Shown here: piece by piece, positions 31,427 through 38,843 of the stretch
Position numbering within the stretch: the stretch's first letter is position 1
Layout: each line of letters starts with the position of its first letter
Made by a program: the position numbers and the translations under genes
Notes under the pieces: generated by a model
The model's database searches: none
Told to the model about the DNA's origin: nothing
What the model saw: the letters and a program-made list of their open reading frames with translations, nothing else
Source of the DNA: Streptomyces indicus
Lineage (GTDB): Bacteria > Actinomycetota > Actinomycetes > Streptomycetales > Streptomycetaceae
NCBI RefSeq assembly: GCF_900100315.1
Contig: NZ_FNFF01000002.1
Span: forward strand, 372,001 to 436,000
Length of the DNA: 64,000 nucleotides
Direction of reading: 5' to 3'

Positions 31427-33673
31427 GTCGGGCAGCGCGGCCGAGTACAGCACGCCCAGCCGCTGGGTGGCCCGGGTGAGCGCGACGTACAGATCGCTCG
31501 CCGACAAGGACCCGGGCTCGACCACCAGCACGTTGTCGAACTCGAGCCCCTTGGACTGCCGCGCGTCGAGCAGCACCACGCGGTGCGTCAGATCGGGTGC
31601 CGCACCCGGCACGATCTCCGGCAGCCGCGCGGCCAGCTCCGCGTGCAGCTCCCGGGGCGCGATGACCGCGAGCCGCCCCTCCTCGGGCAGGAACTCCCCG
31701 GCCAACTCACCGACACGCGCCGGGAGTTCAGACTCCTCCACGGACACGAACCGGGGCGGCACCCCCGTGGACCGCACCGACCGCGGCGGCTCCAGGGCCG
31801 GGTCGACGGACCGCAGCACCCCGGCCGCGAGCTCCATCACCTCCGACGGCGTGCGGTAGTTCACCCCCAGCCGCACGTGCTCGAACCGGTCACCGACGTA
31901 CGGTCCGAGGATCGACGACCACGAGCCGAGCGCGGCCGCGTCCGCCGTCTGGGCCGGATCGCCCACGAGCGTCATCGACTTGGTGGGCGAGCGGCGCATC
32001 AGCAGGCGCCACGCCATCGCCGACAGCTCCTGGGCCTCGTCCACGATGATGTGTCCGAAGGCCCAGGTCCGGTCGGCGGCGGCGCGCTCGGCGGCGGAGC
32101 GCAGGTCCTCCTCCTCCTGGCGCTCGGCCATCCGCTCGGCGTCGATGATGTCGTGCGCCGAGAGCACCTCGGCGGCGTCCTCGTCGAGTTCTTCCTTGTC
32201 CTCGAACTCGTAGGTGCGCGAGGCGTACGAGAGGTCGAGGACGCCCTGCGCGTATTCGATACGGCGCTGGCGCTCGGCCTCCTGCCGGGCCCGCTCCGCC
32301 GAGTCGTCCACCCCGAGCAGCTCGGCCGCCTCGTCGAGCAGCGGCACGTCCGCCGCGGTCCACGGCCCGGAGGTGCGGCGGATCAACTCGGCGTCCGCGG
32401 CCGGGAGATAGCCGACGGGGTCGGCGAGCAGCTCCCGTACGAGCTGCTGCGGGGTGAGCTCCGGCCACAGCTCCGCGATGGCCTCGTGCACGGCGGCGCT
32501 GGTCGCCACGTCCTTGCCGAGCTGGGCCATGTCGTCGGGACCGAGCAGGTTCGGGCCGCCGTACGGGTCCGCGCCGATGCGCTCCACGAGCTGCTCGGTG
32601 AGGGCGTCGATGATGCGGAACGCGAAGTGCGGGCGCGCCAGGTTGTGCGGCAGATGCGTCTCGCGCGCGGCGGCCCGCGCGGTCTCGGCCGTCTTCCGGT
32701 CGAGCAGCAGCGTGCCGTGGTCCTCGTGGTCGATCTCCAGGACCTCGTCGGGCACGGACTGCCGGTCCCGTACGAACTCGGCGAGCACCTCGGCCATCGC
32801 GGCCCGCCCCTTCACCTCGGCCGCGGCCTGGGTGTCCTCGCCGGTGGCCTCGACGCCCGGGAAGAGCTCGCCCACCGTCGCGAGCAGCACGCCGGTCTCG
32901 CCGAGCGAGGGCAGCACCTCGCCGATGTAGCCGAGGAAGGCCGGGTTGGGACCCACGATCAACACGGCGCGCTTGGCGAGGAGTGCGCGCTGTGCGTAGA
33001 GCAGATACGCGGCCCGGTGCAGCGCCACCGCCGTCTTGCCGGTGCCGGGCCCGCCCTCGACGACCATCACTCCCTGGTGCGGGGCGCGGATGATGCGGTC
33101 CTGCTCGGCCTGGATGGTCTGCACGATGTCGCCCATGCGGCCCGTGCGCGCGGCGTTGAGCGCGGCGAGCAGCACCGCGTCCCCGTTGGGGTCCTCGAAG
33201 CCGGTGCGCTCCTCGTCGCTCAGGTCGAGGATCTCGTCGTGCAGCGCGACGACCTCATGGCCCTGCATCGTGATGTGCCGGCGCCGGCGCAGACCCATCG
33301 GGACATGGCTGGTCGCCAGATAGAAAGGCCGCGCGACGTCCGCGCGCCAGTCGATCAGAATCGGAGTGCGCTCGTGGTCGTCGGCGCGGATTCCGATCCT
33401 TCCGATGTGGAAACTGTCGCGTTCCTCGACGAGATTGTCGGGGTGGTTGAGATCGATACGCCCGAAGACGAGCCCGTTTTCCACTCCGTTCAGCTCGGCG
33501 ACGAGGCGGCCCTTCTCCAGGACCGCCACATCCCGTTCGAGCCGGGCCTGCCGGCCCGCCCCGACCTGCTCGAGGGCCGCCGCGGCCGCACGCTCGGCGG
33601 CCTCCTGGAGCTGCCCCAGACGCGTGTAGACACGGGCGACGAATTCCTGCTCGCTCCGCAGCTCCTCGGACAT
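31400..33673 (-). CDS. helD: RNA polymerase recycling motor HelD
   Basis: 757 residues from ATG 33673; a TTG two codons upstream sits closer to GAGGAG and may be used instead. The N-terminal coiled coil (about 1-60, RVYTRLGQLQEAAERAAAAALEQV) is the part that enters the polymerase secondary channel in known HelD structures. UvrD-like motifs follow: Walker A VEGGPGTGKTAVALHRAAYLLY, IIVDEAQEL, LVGDPAQ, NYRTPSEV and a late ARQSKGLEFDNVLVVEP and VALTRATQRL. HelD uses ATP to release stalled or rifampicin-bound RNA polymerase. No rifamycin-associated element is seen upstream. The leader overlaps a candidate antisense RNA. Confidence 0.92.
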   Translation of the reverse strand: MSEELRSEQEFVARVYTRLGQLQEAAERAAAAALEQVGAGRQARLERDVAVLEKGRLVAELNGVENGLVFGRIDLNHPDNLVEERDSFHIGRIGIRADDHERTPILIDWRADVARPFYLATSHVPMGLRRRRHITMQGHEVVALHDEILDLSDEERTGFEDPNGDAVLLAALNAARTGRMGDIVQTIQAEQDRIIRAPHQGVMVVEGGPGTGKTAVALHRAAYLLYAQRALLAKRAVLIVGPNPAFLGYIGEVLPSLGETGVLLATVGELFPGVEATGEDTQAAAEVKGRAAMAEVLAEFVRDRQSVPDEVLEIDHEDHGTLLLDRKTAETARAAARETHLPHNLARPHFAFRIIDALTEQLVERIGADPYGGPNLLGPDDMAQLGKDVATSAAVHEAIAELWPELTPQQLVRELLADPVGYLPAADAELIRRTSGPWTAADVPLLDEAAELLGVDDSAERARQEAERQRRIEYAQGVLDLSYASRTYEFEDKEELDEDAAEVLSAHDIIDAERMAERQEEEDLRSAAERAAADRTWAFGHIIVDEAQELSAMAWRLLMRRSPTKSMTLVGDPAQTADAAALGSWSSILGPYVGDRFEHVRLGVNYRTPSEVMELAAGVLRSVDPALEPPRSVRSTGVPPRFVSVEESELPARVGELAGEFLPEEGRLAVIAPRELHAELAARLPEIVPGAAPDLTHRVVLLDARQSKGLEFDNVLVVEPGSLSASDLYVALTRATQRLGVLYSAALPDGLAEAVTR

Positions 33674-33702
33674 TGACAATTCGGCTCCTCGCGCGATATG
33701 GT
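33673..33702 (+). promoter_or_regulatory. Consensus promoter reading away from helD
   Basis: TTGACA (33673-33678), an 18-bp spacer and TATGGT (33697-33702) form a near-ideal housekeeping promoter on the plus strand. It overlaps the first codons of minus-strand helD. No plus-strand gene follows for more than 1 kb, only the hairpin series described as a candidate RNA. Confidence 0.6.
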
Positions 33703-33708
33703 GTCTTC

Positions 33709-33801
33709 ATCGGGCCTCTTCAAGAGGTCCTTTTCTGTTTTCACAGAAACACCCAATATACGCGCGGGAATGCCCCGACTGTCAAACAGCCGGGGCTTTT
33801 T
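33709..33801 (+). ncRNA. Candidate antisense sRNA to the helD leader
   Basis: About 93 nt from the predicted start 7 nt after TATGGT. Three hairpins in a row: GGGCCTC-TTCAA-GAGGTCC, TTCTGT-TTTC-ACAGAA, and a terminator stem 33772-33796 (GCCCCG-A-CTGT / ACAG-C-CGGGGC) followed by TTTTT (33797-33801). T-runs after hairpins are uncommon in this genome. The RNA would be fully complementary to the predicted helD 5' leader. The promoter, structure and terminator are seen; the RNA itself is inferred. Confidence 0.5.
33755..33785 (-). promoter_or_regulatory. Predicted helD promoter
   Basis: On the minus strand TTGACA (33785-33780), a 19-bp spacer and TATATT (33760-33755), giving a leader of about 75 nt before the helD start. 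The -35 box lies inside the terminator stem of the opposing RNA, so the two transcription units face each other and overlap completely. Confidence 0.55.
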
Positions 33802-33837
33802 CATGCCCGCTCACGGGCGCGGGCGCCCACCGGATCC

Positions 33838-34614
33838 TCACCGCACATGCAGTCCGAATCCGCTGCGGCCCGCGGGCTCCAAGCCCTCCCTGAGCTGGAG
33901 CGAGGGGATCGCGTAGTCGCCGAAGTTCTGCCGCCGGAACGGGATCGGCTCCGTGGACTCCAGCATCAGCAGGCGCTCGCGCCAGGCCTTGGCCACGTCC
34001 GGGAACTCCTCCTCGGTCAGCCGGTCCGTGCCGTACAGGACGAACGGCGACACGGGCTCGATGCCCGGGTAGAAGAGGATGCCGTGGTGGATCGGGAACA
34101 GCAGGTCGTCGATGGGGCCGTTGATCCCGCGCGCCGCGTAGTGCGGCTCGGGCCCGCCGACGGTCACCGACAGCAGGGCCCGCTTGCCGGCGAGGGTGCC
34201 TTCGCCGTACCGCTCCCCGTACTTGGTGTCGCTGTGCTCGCCGACCCCGTACGCGAACCGGTAGGTGAACACCCGGTCCACCCAGCCCTTGAGGATGGCC
34301 GGCATCGCGTACCACCACAGCGGGAACTGGAAGATCACCGTGTCCGCCCACAGGAGTTTCTCCTGCTCGGCGCGGACGTCCTCGGTGAGCGCCCCGGCCT
34401 CGAAGGCGCGGCCCGAGTCGGCGGCGACCCGGAGCGGGCTCGAAGCGTGGGGGCCGTAGTCCGCGGCGTCGACCACGGGCTTCCAGTGCATCGCGTACAG
34501 GTCGCTCACCCGCACCTCGTGCCCGGCCCGGGTCAGGGTCTCCACCGCGAGGTCCTTGAGCGCGCTGTTGAGGGAACGGGGCTCGGGGTGGGCGTGGACG
34601 ATGAGGGTCTTCAT
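33838..34614 (-). CDS. NAD(P)H-dependent oxidoreductase (flavodoxin-like, NQO family)
   Basis: 258 residues; ATG 34614 follows GAGGAG by 5 nt. The flavin-binding start MKTLIVHAHPEPRSLN and the quinone-site stretch FQFPLWWYAMPAILKGWVDRVF are typical of the NQO1/MdaB-like family, which reduces quinones by two electrons with FAD or FMN. A cytoplasmic detoxification role is likely. It is divergent from an XRE-type regulator that is the probable repressor; 231 bp with tandem repeats lie between them. Confidence 0.93.
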   Translation of the reverse strand: MKTLIVHAHPEPRSLNSALKDLAVETLTRAGHEVRVSDLYAMHWKPVVDAADYGPHASSPLRVAADSGRAFEAGALTEDVRAEQEKLLWADTVIFQFPLWWYAMPAILKGWVDRVFTYRFAYGVGEHSDTKYGERYGEGTLAGKRALLSVTVGGPEPHYAARGINGPIDDLLFPIHHGILFYPGIEPVSPFVLYGTDRLTEEEFPDVAKAWRERLLMLESTEPIPFRRQNFGDYAIPSLQLREGLEPAGRSGFGLHVR

Positions 34615-34617
34615 GGT

Positions 34618-34725
34618 CGCTCCTCGGACGGGGTCGGCTGGTCCGTGCCCCACGGAAGGGGGGTGGCTGTGCGCGCCCCTCGGAAGGGGGCGGCCGGTCG
34701 CGCCTCTCGGAAGGGGGCGGCCGGT
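34618..34725. repeat. Tandem 27-bp repeats in a divergent promoter region
   Basis: Two 27-bp units (34672-34698 and 34699-34725) differ at one base. Two more degenerate units precede them at about 34618 and 34645 with the same spacing. The shared core is CTCGGAAGGGGGCGGCCGGT. They fill the region between the oxidoreductase and its divergent regulator. Confidence 0.65.
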
Positions 34726-34833
34726 CTGTCTCCGATCCTGGGCGCTGCGGTCCGCGGCGTTCAGGGGCGCCGTATCCGTAGGACCGGACTTCCTGGTACT
34801 CGCAGGGCCACCCTCGCCGCGGTCCGGCCGGGC

Positions 34834-34839
34834 GATACT
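34834..34839 (+). promoter_or_regulatory. Candidate leaderless promoter (-10 GATACT)
   Basis: GATACT ends 6 nt before the ATG at 34846, with no ribosome binding site. Same geometry as the other regulator genes in the window. Confidence 0.35.
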
Positions 34840-34845
34840 CGGGGC

Positions 34846-35775
34846 ATGGCCGACGTTGCAGGCATGGACGATCTCGCGGGCATAGACGATCTCGCCGGCT
34901 TTCTGCGCACCCGGCGCTCCCGGGTCGACCCGGCGGCCGCCGGCATCCCCACCGACAGCCGGCGCCGGGTCGCGGGGCTGCGCCGCGAAGAGGTGGCGCA
35001 CCTGTCCGGCGTCAGCGTGGACTACTACGTACGCCTGGAGCAGGGGCGCGCCACGCAGCCGTCCGAGCAGGTCCTCGACGCGCTCGCCCGCGTGCTCGGC
35101 CTGGACGAGACCGAGCGCGAGCACCTCCACCGGCTCGCGCGCCGCCGCCGGCCCCGGGCGAAGGCGCCGGGGACGCGGCTGCGGCCGGAGCTGCTCCGCG
35201 TCCTGGACCTCGTGCCGGACGCGCCCGCGCTGATCATGAACCACCGCATGGACGTGCTCGCGGGCAACCGGCTCGCGGCGCTCCTGTTCGGCCGCACCTC
35301 GGCGGCGGGACTCAACACCGCGCGGCACATCTTCCTCGCGGAGGCCGAGCGCGGGCTCTACGCGGAGTGGGAGCAGTGCACGCTCGACGCGGTCGGGCAT
35401 CTGCGCCTGGCGGCCGGCAAGTACCCCGACGATCCGAAACTCGCCTCCCTCATCGGCGAGTTGGCGATGGGCAGCGAGCGCTTCCGCAAGCTGTGGGCCC
35501 GTGCCGACGTCCGCGCCCGCACCCACGGCCCCAAGCCCTACCGGCACCCGCTGGTCGGCCTGCTCGAGCTGCACCAGGAGAACTTCGCGCTGCCGGACGC
35601 GTCGGGCAGGGAGCTGATCGTGCTCTCGGCCGCCCCCGGCAGTCCGACGGAGGACGGGCTGCGGCTCCTGTCCACGATGGGCCCGGGCACGGAACCGGAT
35701 ACGCGGGAGCGGCCGCGGTCCTCGGTGGGCGGCGGCTCGGTGCAGGGCGGGTCAGCGCGAGACGAGCGGGGCTGA
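34846..35775 (+). CDS. XRE-family regulator with MmyB-like ligand domain
   Basis: 309 residues. A short N-terminus repeats DDLAG (GMDDLAGIDDLAG). The helix-turn-helix (about 25-100) contains RRVAGLRREEVAHLSGVSVDYYVRLEQGRATQPSEQVLDALARVL, the signature of the large actinobacterial group with a C-terminal MmyB-like PAS domain (about 125-280). Usually such genes lie next to the redox or dehydrogenase gene they control, here the divergent oxidoreductase. The 3' end overlaps the convergent gene (35752-36303) by 24 nt. Confidence 0.92.
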   Translation: MADVAGMDDLAGIDDLAGFLRTRRSRVDPAAAGIPTDSRRRVAGLRREEVAHLSGVSVDYYVRLEQGRATQPSEQVLDALARVLGLDETEREHLHRLARRRRPRAKAPGTRLRPELLRVLDLVPDAPALIMNHRMDVLAGNRLAALLFGRTSAAGLNTARHIFLAEAERGLYAEWEQCTLDAVGHLRLAAGKYPDDPKLASLIGELAMGSERFRKLWARADVRARTHGPKPYRHPLVGLLELHQENFALPDASGRELIVLSAAPGSPTEDGLRLLSTMGPGTEPDTRERPRSSVGGGSVQGGSARDERG

Positions 35776-36303
35776 CGCGGCGGGGCTCAGGTCGGCCAAG
35801 GCGTCCGCGAACACCGCCATCAGACCGAGGGCGTTGACGAGATCGCGCTCCAGGCCGGCGGTGGTCTCGCGGACCTGCGCGCCTGCTCCGGGATCGGCGG
35901 CCGCGGTGTGCAGCAGCTCCCGGAAGACGGCCGTGCCCTGCTGCACGTCCTGCCGGGTGAGCGCGGCCAGCGGCCGGACCTTGGCGAGCAGCGCGCCGGT
36001 GCGCGGGTCCCGCGCCGCGGGGACGAGCACCCGCGCGACCAAGTGGTCGGCGAGCTCGGCCCGTTGGGGCGCGGTGAGGTGCGGGGCGTAGACGGCGAGC
36101 CCGCGGGCGAGAACGCTGCGGGCCTGCTCCTGCCGCGCGGCCTGCGCCTGCGGGTCGTCTTCGGGAGCGGAGGCGTCGGCGGTACGGATCACCGAACTGA
36201 CTGAACTCACCGGTTCCGCCGCGGCCGCCGGCGCGGTGAGAACGGTGCACCCGAGCGGAAGCAGCGCGGCCAGGGCGAGCGCACAGAGCGGGGAACGACG
36301 CAT
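35752..36303 (-). CDS. Secreted protein of unknown function
   Basis: 183 residues from ATG 36303. A signal peptide of about 31 residues ends near APAAAA-EP. The PLGC inside it is not a good lipobox. The mature part is mostly helical (QARSVLARGLAVYAPHLTAPQRAELADHLVARVLVPA and following), Ala-rich and without cysteines or catalytic motifs. I do not recognise it. Convergent and overlapping with the XRE gene; nothing suggests an operon. Confidence 0.75.
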   Translation of the reverse strand: MRRSPLCALALAALLPLGCTVLTAPAAAAEPVSSVSSVIRTADASAPEDDPQAQAARQEQARSVLARGLAVYAPHLTAPQRAELADHLVARVLVPAARDPRTGALLAKVRPLAALTRQDVQQGTAVFRELLHTAAADPGAGAQVRETTAGLERDLVNALGLMAVFADALADLSPAASAPLVSR

Positions 36304-36418
36304 GGGGCGGCTCCGGGAGACGTACGGGTACAGGCTGAACACCTCCACCCTCGGCCTCCCGGCGCCGCCCCACCAGCACAGCGGCCCGAACGGGTCCGTG
36401 CACGCGAGCCCGGAAGCG

Positions 36419-36751
36419 TCAGACCACGTCCGCCAGCTCGGCGAGCAGCTTGCGCTTGGGCCGGGCGCCGACCACCTGCCACACCGGCTCGCCGCCCTTG
36501 AACACCATCAGCGTCGGCATCGACAGGACACCGTACGCCGTGGTCGTCCCGGGGTTGGCGTCCACGTCCAGCTGGACCACCTTCAGGCGCTCCCCCTCCT
36601 CGCGGGCGATCTCGCTGAGCACGGGCGCCAGCTGCCGGCACGGGCCGCACCAGTCGGCCGTGTACTCGACCAGCACGGGCAGCTCCGCCCGCAGCACCTC
36701 CTGCTCGAAGTCGGCATCGGTCACCTCGGGCACCCCCTCGGCCTTCACCAT
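36419..36751 (-). CDS. trxA: Thioredoxin
   Basis: 110 residues with the classical active site WCGPC (Cys35, Cys38), cis-proline region SMPTLMVF and normal length. It is a cytoplasmic disulfide reductase. The gene starts 5 nt after the MerR-family gene, so the two form an operon. That arrangement suggests that the regulator senses redox or electrophile stress and raises thioredoxin. No thioredoxin reductase gene is nearby. Confidence 0.95.
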   Translation of the reverse strand: MVKAEGVPEVTDADFEQEVLRAELPVLVEYTADWCGPCRQLAPVLSEIAREEGERLKVVQLDVDANPGTTTAYGVLSMPTLMVFKGGEPVWQVVGARPKRKLLAELADVV

Positions 36752-36756
36752 GGTCC

Positions 36757-37233
36757 TCACCCCTTGTTCTCGTACGTGACATGCGCGGGCACGGCCGCAT
36801 CCGCGGACAGGGCCGCCTCGGCCAGCTCGCACAGCGGCTCGGGTCCGCCCGGCAGCTCCGCCTCGGCCGCGAGCCGCGCCCTGGCCTCCTCGGCGCGCTC
36901 CAGCTGGCCGCGCACCTTCGCGCGCACCGACTCCAACTCGCCGATCAACGCGTCGAGTTCATCGAGCTTGCGCCGGTAGACCGCGAGCGACGCGGGACAG
37001 GAGTCGCCCTCGGGGTGCCCGGCCCGCAGACACTCCACGAACGGCCGGGTCTCCTCCAGACCGAACCCGAAGTCCTGGAGCACCTTGATCTGCTCGACCA
37101 GCCGCAGATCGCTCTCGTCGTACGCGCGGTAGCCGTTGCTGCCGCGCCGCGCGGGCAGCAGCCCGCGGGACTCGTAGTACCTGAGCGTGCGCGGAGTGGT
37201 CCCGGCCCGCTCGGCCAGCTCGCCGATTCGCAT
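36757..37233 (-). CDS. MerR-family regulator, probable redox or metal sensor
   Basis: 158 residues. N-terminal MerR helix-turn-helix (MRIGELAERAGTTPRTLRYYESRGLLPARR), long coiled coil (about 80-125) and short effector region. Cysteines at 68, 79 and 135 could form a thiol switch or metal site. Its thioredoxin partner favours thiol sensing, but this is inference. Likely leaderless: TACGGT ends 6 nt before the ATG. A perfect dyad at 37248-37267 is the probable operator. Confidence 0.93.
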   Translation of the reverse strand: MRIGELAERAGTTPRTLRYYESRGLLPARRGSNGYRAYDESDLRLVEQIKVLQDFGFGLEETRPFVECLRAGHPEGDSCPASLAVYRRKLDELDALIGELESVRAKVRGQLERAEEARARLAAEAELPGGPEPLCELAEAALSADAAVPAHVTYENKG

Positions 37234-37239
37234 GCCACG

Positions 37240-37267
37240 ACCGTAATCCTTGACGCCGACGTCAAGG
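37240..37267 (-). promoter_or_regulatory. MerR promoter with dyad operator
   Basis: On the minus strand CCTTGACG and CGTCAAGG form a perfect 8-bp dyad with a 4-bp centre (37267-37248), immediately upstream of TACGGT (37245-37240) and the ATG at 37233. This position, between the promoter elements, is the usual one for MerR proteins. Confidence 0.55.
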
Positions 37268-37325
37268 AAAGCCCCGACGGGCGTGATCGGGACGCCGGTG
37301 GCGTCAGATCGGAACCCCGGTGGCG

Positions 37326-37673
37326 TCAGGCCGAGGCCACCCGCAGGACCAGCGCCGCGACGGCGAGCAGCGTGAGCACGGCCGCGGGCGCGAATTCGTA
37401 GTCCTTGACGCGCAGATGGGCCACGACGGCCCCGATGAAGTAGAGCACCACGCCGACGCCGGCCGCCGCCCCGATGAACGGGACCGCGAGCCCGGCGAGC
37501 AGCCCCACCGCGCCCGCCGCCTTCAGCGAGGCGAGCCGTGGCAGCCAGGCGTCGGGGACCCCCACCTTGCCCATGGACTCCGTGATCGCGGGGTTGCGGG
37601 CGAAGGTGAACGTGGCGGAGGCGGCGAGTACGAGGGCCAGCAGGACTCCGACGATCGCGTAGGCAAGGAACAT
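37326..37673 (-). CDS. DoxX-like membrane protein
   Basis: 115 residues from ATG 37673 (GGAG 5 nt upstream); GTG 37679 is possible. Four hydrophobic segments (about 1-20, 45-65, 70-90, 95-113) with the DoxX_2-type middle PDAWLPRLASLKAAGAVGLLAG. Such small proteins are found with redox and detoxification genes; no catalytic role is proven. It is divergent from a MarR-type regulator with a dyad between the two starts. Confidence 0.85.
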   Translation of the reverse strand: MFLAYAIVGVLLALVLAASATFTFARNPAITESMGKVGVPDAWLPRLASLKAAGAVGLLAGLAVPFIGAAAGVGVVLYFIGAVVAHLRVKDYEFAPAAVLTLLAVAALVLRVASA

Positions 37674-37718
37674 GAGCACTCCAAACGGTCAGGCGCCCTA
37701 AACCGTAGAGGGCCCGAT

Positions 37719-37740
37719 ATCGTTGAAGGCTATCAATGAT
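37719..37740. promoter_or_regulatory. Candidate MarR operator
   Basis: ATCGTTGA and TCAATGAT form an 8-bp dyad with one mismatch and a 6-bp centre, in an AT-rich spot between the DoxX-like gene and the MarR gene. The 22-bp size fits MarR dimers. Confidence 0.45.
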
Positions 37741-37768
37741 TTATCTGGCTCCACAATAGAGCCCTTGA

Positions 37769-37774
37769 TACGGT
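37769..37774 (+). promoter_or_regulatory. Candidate leaderless promoter (-10 TACGGT)
   Basis: TACGGT ends 6 nt before the ATG at 37781. It is the same hexamer and spacing as at the MerR gene. No ribosome binding site precedes the ATG. Confidence 0.45.
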
Positions 37775-37780
37775 GTGGGC

Positions 37781-38236
37781 ATGGCAGCCTCCGAGCGCGC
37801 AGCAGAACCGCACTACCGTCCGGCTTTCCTGCTCGCGTACCACGGCGGGATCACCGACGGGCTGATCCGCAAGGCGGTCGCCACGGCCGGGCTCAGCCCT
37901 CGGCACGTGGCCACGCTCCAGCTCCTCGCCGACGGCCCGGTCTCGCAGAAGGCCCTCATCGAAGGGCTCGGTGTGGACCCGAGCGTGCTCGTCGCGCTGC
38001 TCAACGGCCTGGAGAAGGACGAGCTGGTGGAGCGCCGGCGCGATCCGGCCGACCGGCGCCGGCACATCGTGGAGATCACCCCGGAGGGAACCGCCCGCCT
38101 GCGCAAGGCGGACGCGGCGCTGGACATGGTGGAGCGGGAACTGTTCGCGGACCTCTCCGAGCGCGAACTCGCCACGCTGCGCGGCCTCCTGGACCGGCTG
38201 AGGACCTCGGCCGGGTCCTTCGAGTGCGGTGAGTGA
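37781..38236 (+). CDS. MarR-family regulator
   Basis: 151 residues. Winged helix-turn-helix centred on LSPRHVATLQLLADGPVSQKALIEGLGVDPSVLVALLNGLEKDELVERRRDPADRRRHIVEITPEG, with the conserved DxRxR wing (DPADRRR). Probably represses itself and the divergent DoxX-like gene through 37719-37740. The ligand is unknown; phenolic or oxidative compounds are typical for the family. The deaminase gene starts 4 nt after its stop. Confidence 0.93.
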   Translation: MAASERAAEPHYRPAFLLAYHGGITDGLIRKAVATAGLSPRHVATLQLLADGPVSQKALIEGLGVDPSVLVALLNGLEKDELVERRRDPADRRRHIVEITPEGTARLRKADAALDMVERELFADLSERELATLRGLLDRLRTSAGSFECGE

Positions 38237-38240
38237 GCCC

Positions 38241-38729
38241 ATGGACGCGAACTTCGACGACACCGTGCTCGACGAAGCGAAGCTCGACGGCACCGAGCCC
38301 GACGACGCGAAGCTCGACCAGGAACTGATCGACGTCGCCACCGAGCTGGCCGCCCGCTCCTGCCACGGCGACAACCACACCGTCGCGTCGGCCGCGCGCG
38401 CGGCCGACGGCCGGATCGTCTCCGGCGTGAACGTCTACCACTTCACCGGCGGCCCCTGCGCCGAGCTCGTCACGATCGGCGCGGCCGCCACGGCCGGGCT
38501 CGGCGAGCTGAGCACCATCGTCGCGGTGGGCGACGGCGGCCGCGGGGTGATCGCCCCCTGCGGGCGCTGCCGTCAGGTGCTGCTCGACTACTTCCCGGAG
38601 ATCCGGGTGATCGTGCCGACCGGGCCGGGCGCGGTCGGCACCGTTCCCGTACGGGAACTGCTGGCCCATGCGTACGTCTGGCATGACCACCAGGAGCCGA
38701 AGGAACCCGAACCCGAACCCGAGGCGTGA
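38241..38729 (+). CDS. Cytidine deaminase-like protein (blasticidin S deaminase group)
   Basis: 162 residues from ATG 38241; a GTG at 38229 overlapping marR is an alternative. Zinc ligands and proton shuttle: Cys73-x-Glu75 in GGPCAELVTIG, and Cys107/Cys110 in PCGRC. The CAELV form resembles blasticidin S deaminase as much as tetrameric cytidine deaminase. Acidic repetitive N-terminus (DDTVLDEAKLDGTEPDDAKLD) and Glu/Pro tail. Either pyrimidine salvage or self-resistance to a cytosine nucleoside is possible; pairing with MarR slightly favours a resistance or stress role. Confidence 0.88.
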   Translation: MDANFDDTVLDEAKLDGTEPDDAKLDQELIDVATELAARSCHGDNHTVASAARAADGRIVSGVNVYHFTGGPCAELVTIGAAATAGLGELSTIVAVGDGGRGVIAPCGRCRQVLLDYFPEIRVIVPTGPGAVGTVPVRELLAHAYVWHDHQEPKEPEPEPEA

Positions 38730-38755
38730 AGGCGCCCGAGGCCAGGACGTGAACG

Positions 38756-38795
38756 CGCCCGGGCCCGGGACCAGTTGAGGTCCCGGGCCCGGGCG
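38756..38795. terminator. Shared terminator for deaminase and symporter genes
   Basis: A perfect 17-bp stem (38756-38772 with 38779-38795) and 6-nt loop AGTTGA, placed between convergent genes ending at 38729 and 38844. Confidence 0.9.
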
Positions 38796-38843
38796 TCGGG
38801 TGCGGTGCCGCGCGCTGCGGCGGTACGGCGCGGTGCGGAGGAA

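Noticed and set aside
33674..33837. Rifamycin-associated element expected for helR-type helD genes
   Set aside because: No GGGGCTTGC-type inverted repeat is present, so this helD is not marked as rifamycin-inducible.
33698..33916. Small plus-strand frame overlapping the candidate sRNA
   Set aside because: Its start lies within the -10 box and the frame runs through the terminator into the oxidoreductase gene.
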